Of a stretch of 64,000 nt of DNA, positions 61,355 to 64,000 are shown piece by piece (position 1 is the first letter of the stretch; each line of letters opens with the position of its first letter). A program made the position numbers and the translations under genes. The DNA is taken from assembly GCF_017753665.1 (NCBI RefSeq), contig NZ_CP072524.1, positions 682,001 to 746,000 of the forward strand, given 5' to 3'. The DNA comes from Neisseria sicca. GTDB lineage: Bacteria; Pseudomonadota; Gammaproteobacteria; Burkholderiales; Neisseriaceae. Below the pieces are notes generated by a model that saw only the letters and a list, made by a program, of their open reading frames with translations, did no database searches and was not told the DNA's origin.

Positions 61355-62506
61355 TTAGCGTATTTTTTTATACTTTGAAATAAAGGCAGCGAGTTTTTCA
61401 GGGGCTGACGGCTGCTCGAAAAGACAACGGCTCCACTCCCCTGCGCCTTGCCGCCAGTCGTTTTGATGTTGTTGCAGGATTTGCCAACATTCGAGGCGCT
61501 GCGTTGCGGATAATGCCTCTCCGCCGTTGAGGTCGTCTGAAAGGCGGCGGTGTGCCGAGGCGGTTTCGGGCGTGTAGAAGCCGTGTGCCTTATCCCAAAA
61601 GGCGTGGAGTTTGTCGAGATGGACGTTTTCATCTTGCGGATAGATGTGCCAAAAGAAGGGTTTGCCCGCAAGCTGGGCGCGCACGAAACTGTCTTCGCCG
61701 CGTATCACGGCGCAGTCGGCTAGGTGTAACAGTTTGTCGAAATCCTGTTGCGGCACGAAAGGGATTTTGACGAGGCGGACTGAGGTCGTCTGAAAAACAT
61801 CGCCGTCGTTTTGTAGCGCATCTTGCGGAATAACGCCGCTTTGTTTGAGGCTGTCGATAATTTGCGTACCCGCCAGCAGTAGGGTCAGCGGGCTGCCTGC
61901 CTGTTGCCACATGTCCAGCCACTTCGCCCAAATATCGCTCCGATAGCCGAAAAGCAGCCATTCGGGCGCGTTTTTCTCCGGCAGCATCAGCCGCCGACGC
62001 AGGGCTCCGGTATCGAAACGGACGGCATCACGGTAATCGCGTTCGCGTATCAGCCCGCCGCTTTTTTCGCTGAAACCCATAAACCAAAAATATTTTTGAA
62101 CGCCCTCCTGCAGCGAAGGCATCAGATGCAGCCTTTCATTGCTTTCTTCCGCGCTCAAATACTCCCAATTCAGCCAAAGCGGTTTGTGTTGGCGGATGAT
62201 GTGCAACACATTTTCGGGCAGATCGCAGGCAAAAGTTTCGATAACGATATTGGGAACAGGTGCAGCATCGATGTCTGCTGCATCGGAACGCCAAGTGCGG
62301 ACATGAATATCCTGATAAACGCAGGGAACATCAGGCAAATCTGGGCAAAGCGCACGCAAGGCGGACACATCGTCCGTCCACAAATGCACCTGCCAACCGA
62401 GTTCACGATGCAAAACACGGGCAAGCCGCAGGGAAACGCCGATGTCGCCGAAATTGTCGATGACGTTGCAAAAAATCCAACAAACAGGAAAAACGTGTGT
62501 ATTCAT
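61355..62506 (-). CDS. earP: EF-P arginine rhamnosyltransferase
   Basis: 383 residues of the EarP (former DUF2331) GT-B glycosyltransferase family. Catalytic Asp residues lie in NVIDNFGDIGVSLRLAR (D17 and D21); the dTDP-rhamnose site is in CAVIRGEDSFVRAQLAGKPFFWHIYPQDE. It rhamnosylates Arg32 of EF-P, needed for EF-P activity. The adjacent efp on the same strand, 40 bp downstream, is its substrate gene. The N terminus MNTHVFPVCWIFCNV is preceded by AGGAAAAA. Confidence 0.95.
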   Translation of the reverse strand: MNTHVFPVCWIFCNVIDNFGDIGVSLRLARVLHRELGWQVHLWTDDVSALRALCPDLPDVPCVYQDIHVRTWRSDAADIDAAPVPNIVIETFACDLPENVLHIIRQHKPLWLNWEYLSAEESNERLHLMPSLQEGVQKYFWFMGFSEKSGGLIRERDYRDAVRFDTGALRRRLMLPEKNAPEWLLFGYRSDIWAKWLDMWQQAGSPLTLLLAGTQIIDSLKQSGVIPQDALQNDGDVFQTTSVRLVKIPFVPQQDFDKLLHLADCAVIRGEDSFVRAQLAGKPFFWHIYPQDENVHLDKLHAFWDKAHGFYTPETASAHRRLSDDLNGGEALSATQRLECWQILQQHQNDWRQGAGEWSRCLFEQPSAPEKLAAFISKYKKIR

Positions 62507-62516
62507 AAAAGACTTG

Positions 62517-62549
62517 AGGTCGTCTGAAATCGGTTTCAGACGACCTTTT
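62517..62549 (-). terminator. Paired-DUS hairpin between small membrane gene and earP
   Basis: A 13-bp stem of inverted uptake words six bases after the small gene's stop codon. Confidence 0.7.
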
Positions 62550-62554
62550 CAAAA

Positions 62555-62833
62555 CTAAAACGCGCCGAAATAGTGGAATAAATACACAATCAGCAAAACG
62601 ATTGGAATAAACAGCAGCATGGTTTGACGTTTCAAATCAAACTCTTGTTTAAGATGATGCTTGATGGTGTCGAGAAGGACGAATTTGAACAAAAACGTCG
62701 CTTCACAGGCAAGAATGATGCCGTTGATTAAGTGCTGCGCCTCGTCTTCGGGCGGATTGACGACGAAAATAGCAAGCGTGATTAAAGGTATCAGGCAGAT
62801 GATAAGCCAGCGGATGATAAGGATTTTGGACAT
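62555..62833 (-). CDS. Small inner membrane protein, unknown function
   Basis: 92 residues with three hydrophobic segments (about 6-25, 37-54 and 71-90) separated by charged loops (NPPEDEAQH; KHHLKQEFDLKRQ). It starts 37 bp after the methyltransferase stop on the same strand and may be co-transcribed. No family recognised. Confidence 0.65.
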   Translation of the reverse strand: MSKILIIRWLIICLIPLITLAIFVVNPPEDEAQHLINGIILACEATFLFKFVLLDTIKHHLKQEFDLKRQTMLLFIPIVLLIVYLFHYFGAF

Positions 62834-62870
62834 GGTGTGTAATCAGTTCAAAATAATTGGAAGAGGGCGG

Positions 62871-63815
62871 TTATTTATGTCTGATTTCCCAACACTGATG
62901 GATTTTCTTGTTGCGGAAATCGTCGGGGACGGATTGTTTGGAAATGTCTTTGACGGCGTATTGTTCTGATACCGAGTCGTCCAAGGCGAAGCTGCGCAAG
63001 TTGTTGGAGAAGTACAAAATGCCATCTGAAGCGAGCAGGTCCATCGCGCCGTCAATCAGTTTTTTGTGGTCGCGCTGGATGTCGAGGATGTCGAGCATCT
63101 TTTTGCTGTTGGAGAAACTGGGCGGATCCATGACGATGAGGTTGAACTGTTTGCCTTCGGAGGCGGCGTTTTGCAGGTATTGGAACACGTCGGCGCGGAC
63201 GATTTGGTGTTGTTCGGGGCTGATGCCGTTGAGTTCAAAATTGCGTTTCGCCCAATCGAGATAAGTGTTCGACAAGTCGACAGTTTCGCTGGATACCGCG
63301 CCGCCGGTGGCTGCATAGACGGTGAAGCTGCCGGTGTAGGAAAACAGGTTGAGGAAGCGTTTGCCCGCTGCGGTTTCGCCGACTTTTTTACGCGTGTTGC
63401 GGTGGTCGAGAAAGAGGCCGGTGTCGAGGTATTTGTCGAGGTTGACCCAAAACTTGCGGCCGTTTTCGGTGATGACGAAATCGTCGCCGGTTTTGCCGGT
63501 TTTCTCGTATTGCTGCAAGCCTTTTTGGCGTTCGCGGCGTTTGAGGTGGATTTGTTCGGGCGCAAAACCGGTAACGAAGGCGACGGCTTCCAATACTTCG
63601 GCAAGCCATGCTTCGTATTCTTCGGGCTGCATCAGCCAGCCGGTATCGTATTCCTGAAGGTGGATTTGGTCGCCGTAAACATCGACGGCAAAAGGGAATT
63701 GGGGGATGTCGCGGTCGTAAATGCGCCAGGCTTTGATGCCGTTGCGTTTCGCCCATTTCATGAGATGTTTGATGTTTTTGCCCATGCGGTTGGCGAAGGG
63801 AGTTATGTCGGTCAT
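62871..63815 (-). CDS. Class I SAM-dependent RNA methyltransferase, stand-alone RlmK-like
   Basis: 314 residues. The whole protein aligns by eye with the C-terminal RlmK half of E. coli RlmL: NRMGKNIKHLMKWAKRNGI, LKRRERQKGLQQYEK, VNLDKYLDTGLFLDHRNTRK, the SAM motif FLNLFSYTGSFTVYAA, the catalytic MDPPSFSNSK motif and IHQCWEI at the end. RlmK makes m7G2069 of 23S rRNA in E. coli. The THUMP/RlmL half is absent, so that activity is separate or missing. Its start overlaps no other gene; a canonical-dialect DUS lies four bases upstream. Confidence 0.88.
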   Translation of the reverse strand: MTDITPFANRMGKNIKHLMKWAKRNGIKAWRIYDRDIPQFPFAVDVYGDQIHLQEYDTGWLMQPEEYEAWLAEVLEAVAFVTGFAPEQIHLKRRERQKGLQQYEKTGKTGDDFVITENGRKFWVNLDKYLDTGLFLDHRNTRKKVGETAAGKRFLNLFSYTGSFTVYAATGGAVSSETVDLSNTYLDWAKRNFELNGISPEQHQIVRADVFQYLQNAASEGKQFNLIVMDPPSFSNSKKMLDILDIQRDHKKLIDGAMDLLASDGILYFSNNLRSFALDDSVSEQYAVKDISKQSVPDDFRNKKIHQCWEIRHK

Positions 63816-64000
63816 GGTTTCAGACGGCCTGAATGAGTATTGGGAAAGGTTTGGATTTTAACGCACTTGATGCCTTTTTGCTTGACCGTTATCCATAAAA
63901 TCGATATTATCCGCCGTTCGCCTTTTTATACGAAGCCATCGTCTTCCAACCTAAACCGCCGTTTCGGGTGCGTTTCTTTTATTGCTTGCTTATTTGCCAA
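63816..64000. other. Intergenic end of window
   Basis: Contains TTCAGACGGCCTGAA, a canonical-dialect DUS reading as a near-palindrome, and AT-rich sequence that is probably the leader of a gene beyond the window. Nothing else is supported. Confidence 0.5.

Overview
The window is chromosomal DNA of a commensal Neisseria, most likely of the N. mucosa/sicca/macacae group. The DNA uptake word AGGTCGTCTGAA (the muc dialect of the neisserial DUS) occurs dozens of times, usually as head-to-head pairs that form hairpins behind genes. Correia repeat enclosed elements (TATAGTGGATTAA ends) are scattered between genes, and most proteins are close to neisserial families (EF-P with Arg32, EarP, RdgC, PatA/PatB/Ape1, a GyrA with an acidic insert). 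The genome is moderately GC-rich, and codon bias produces long meaningless antisense reading frames.

Layout. 1-8 kb: a YbiT-type ABC-F ATPase, small secreted or membrane proteins, a JmjC-like cupin oxygenase, trpG and trpD, then a TetR regulator with an HlyD-type membrane fusion protein whose ABC partners are missing. 8-13 kb: glycogen breakdown (glgX, glgP). 13-17 kb: peptidoglycan O-acetylation and de-O-acetylation (patA, patB, ape1). 17-20 kb: a polar amino acid (cystine-type) ABC importer operon. 20-28 kb: YheS ABC-F, two DUF4124-like secreted proteins, folE2 divergent from a Cys/Met PLP enzyme, a META lipoprotein, fpr, hflX. 28-38 kb: a 41-residue membrane protein divergent from the cbb3 copper ATPase ccoI, a BCCT transporter, nadE, the Gcr family protein, ruvB. 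38-50 kb: cca, a qmcA/nfeD pair, a DUF2130 protein, an SbmA-like ABC transporter divergent from a TonB-dependent receptor, dcd, a MORN protein, rdgC. 50-52 kb is the only clearly mobile segment: tRNA-Glu, an IS5-family element and a 173-bp composite palindrome. 52-64 kb: recB, metY, gyrA, the earP-efp pair and a stand-alone RlmK-like methyltransferase.

The most consequential observation is in gyrA: the quinolone-resistance region encodes Phe91 and Gly95, the pair (S91F, D95G) known from ciprofloxacin-resistant gonococci. gyrA is also followed by the only paired DUS of the canonical gonococcal/meningococcal dialect (AGGCCGTCTGAA) in the window. Other points of interest are a Correia element with an unrelated-looking core, a degenerate Correia-like element in front of the BCCT gene, a 150-bp tandem repeat behind ccoI, and the palindrome beside the insertion sequence. 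I found no CRISPR array, prophage, rRNA operon or new defence system.
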